From JACVRW01 sp035705985 (GTDB lineage Bacteria; Actinomycetota; Thermoleophilia; Solirubrobacterales; Thermoleophilaceae): 12,163 bases of DNA. Both the position numbers and the translations under genes were made by a program. The DNA is taken from the NCBI GenBank assembly GCA_035705985.1, contig DASSVP010000072.1, forward strand, positions 1 to 12,163, written 5' to 3'. This document shows, one piece after another, positions 11,678-12,163 of this stretch (position 1 is the stretch's first letter; each line of letters opens with the position of its first letter). The notes below the pieces were generated by a model, which did no database searches, was not told where the DNA came from, and was given only the letters and a program-made list of their open reading frames with translations.

Positions 11678-11693
11678 GTAACAAGCTCGTAAC
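11678..11693 (+). promoter_or_regulatory. GTAAC-N6-GTAAC direct repeat before the MMPL gene
   Basis: Two GTAAC pentamers (11678-11682 and 11689-11693) stand 11 bp apart, one helical turn, between glnA and the MMPL gene. The layout matches the half-site spacing of GlnR boxes (GTnAC-N6-GaAAC) and of 11-bp-periodic PhoP boxes. If transcription starts at the ATG 11727, after a CACAAT hexamer at 11715-11720, the repeat centre lies at about -41, suited to an activator. Only one pair is present, so this is tentative. Confidence 0.35.
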
Positions 11694-11726
11694 GCAGCCG
11701 GCGGACACGCTCGGCACAATCTCCGG

Positions 11727-12163
11727 ATGGACTCGCGCCCTCGCTCCGTCTTCGCCATCGCAACCGGCCCGCGCTCGAAGTGGGTCGTCTTCCTCATCTG
11801 GCTCGCCGGCATCTTCATCGCCGCCGGACCGGCCGACCTCCCGACGAAGTTCATGGACGCGGAGGACAACGAGTCCACCTCGTTCCTCCCCGGCGACGCC
11901 GAGTCCACCAAGGCCCTCGCGGCCACCGAGCGGCTGCAGGGGGGCGAGCTCGCTCCCGCCGTGATCGTCTACCAGCGCGAGTCCGGCCTCACGCAGGCCG
12001 ACCGCGCGAAGATCGGCGAGGACGTCCGCAAGCTCACCGCCGAGCGCTTCCCCGGCGTGGCGCCGGACGGCGCGACCGCCGCGGCGGGCGGCGAGGCGGG
12101 CGGTGCGAGCGAGGGCCCGGCGCCCGAGGGCGGCGAGCCGCCCGCCAGCGGCTCGCAGGGCGC
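11727..12163 (+). CDS. MMPL/RND-family transporter, 5' part (runs off window)
   Basis: The first 145 codons from ATG 11727 are open to the window end. The start has the layout of MMPL-family exporters: a short cytoplasmic N-terminus, one membrane segment at about 17-34 (KWVVFLIWLAGIFIAAG), then an extracytoplasmic region with DNESTSFLPGDAEST (47-61) and a following helix before APAVIVYQRESGLT (76-89), the typical porter-domain beginning. Residues 112 onward become an Ala/Gly/Pro/Glu-rich insert (DGATAAAGGEAGG and beyond), more than usual for the family. In actinobacteria such proteins export lipids or drugs; the substrate here is unknown. A CACAAT hexamer ends 6 nt before the ATG, so the mRNA may be leaderless. 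Confidence 0.85.
   Translation, partial: MDSRPRSVFAIATGPRSKWVVFLIWLAGIFIAAGPADLPTKFMDAEDNESTSFLPGDAESTKALAATERLQGGELAPAVIVYQRESGLTQADRAKIGEDVRKLTAERFPGVAPDGATAAAGGEAGGASEGPAPEGGEPPASGSQG

Noticed and set aside
1..12163. CRISPR arrays, insertion sequences, phage or integrase genes
   Set aside because: No regularly spaced repeats, transposase motifs, terminal inverted repeats or attachment-site duplications were seen.

Overview
The window is GC-rich DNA with dense, largely non-overlapping genes. Several starts look leaderless, with a TANNNT hexamer ending 6-7 nt before the start codon. Together with an actinobacterial-type protein repertoire, this suggests an actinobacterium, perhaps of the Thermoleophilia (Solirubrobacterales/Gaiellales) type. 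The class assignment is inference; no rRNA or marker gene settles it.

Left end (1-929): a minus-strand gene for a secreted, Thr/Pro-repeat, C-terminally membrane-anchored protein of unknown role, with a structured upstream region.

Centre (930-7096): a complete-looking lasso-peptide (RiPP) gene cluster. A minus-strand nucleotidyltransferase-like gene is divergent, across only about 15 bp, from an ABC ATPase and an ABC-2 permease (a split exporter). Then, behind a strong leaderless promoter that carries an 11-bp direct repeat, come a PqqD-like leader-binding protein (B1/RRE), an asparagine-synthetase-like macrolactam synthetase (C), a 46-residue precursor peptide (A) that gene callers easily miss, an HPr-kinase-like tailoring kinase (K) and a transglutaminase-like leader peptidase (B2). 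In the inferred pathway B1 presents the leader, B2 cuts it, C closes the ring using ATP, K and/or the nucleotidyltransferase may modify peptide or intermediate, and the ABC pair exports the product. The precursor is the most interesting item: its core has no Thr at -2, an ambiguous ring size, and no C-terminal Ser for the kinase.

Middle right (7097-7525): the RNase P RNA gene rnpB. Its promoter overlaps the B2 stop codon and a GC-rich terminator follows.

Right part (7526-12163): a zinc-ribbon protein with an HNH-associated-repeat-like tail; a membrane-anchored c-type cytochrome; a c-di-AMP (ydaO/yuaA-type) riboswitch in front of a small C-terminally anchored protein of unknown function; a Cys-less AhpD/carboxymuconolactone-decarboxylase-like protein followed by a Cys-containing HxlR-type regulator, with a perfect palindrome in front of the pair; a type I glutamine synthetase; and the 5' end of an MMPL/RND-type transporter that runs off the window. 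These genes look like ordinary chromosomal housekeeping and stress functions flanking the lasso cluster.
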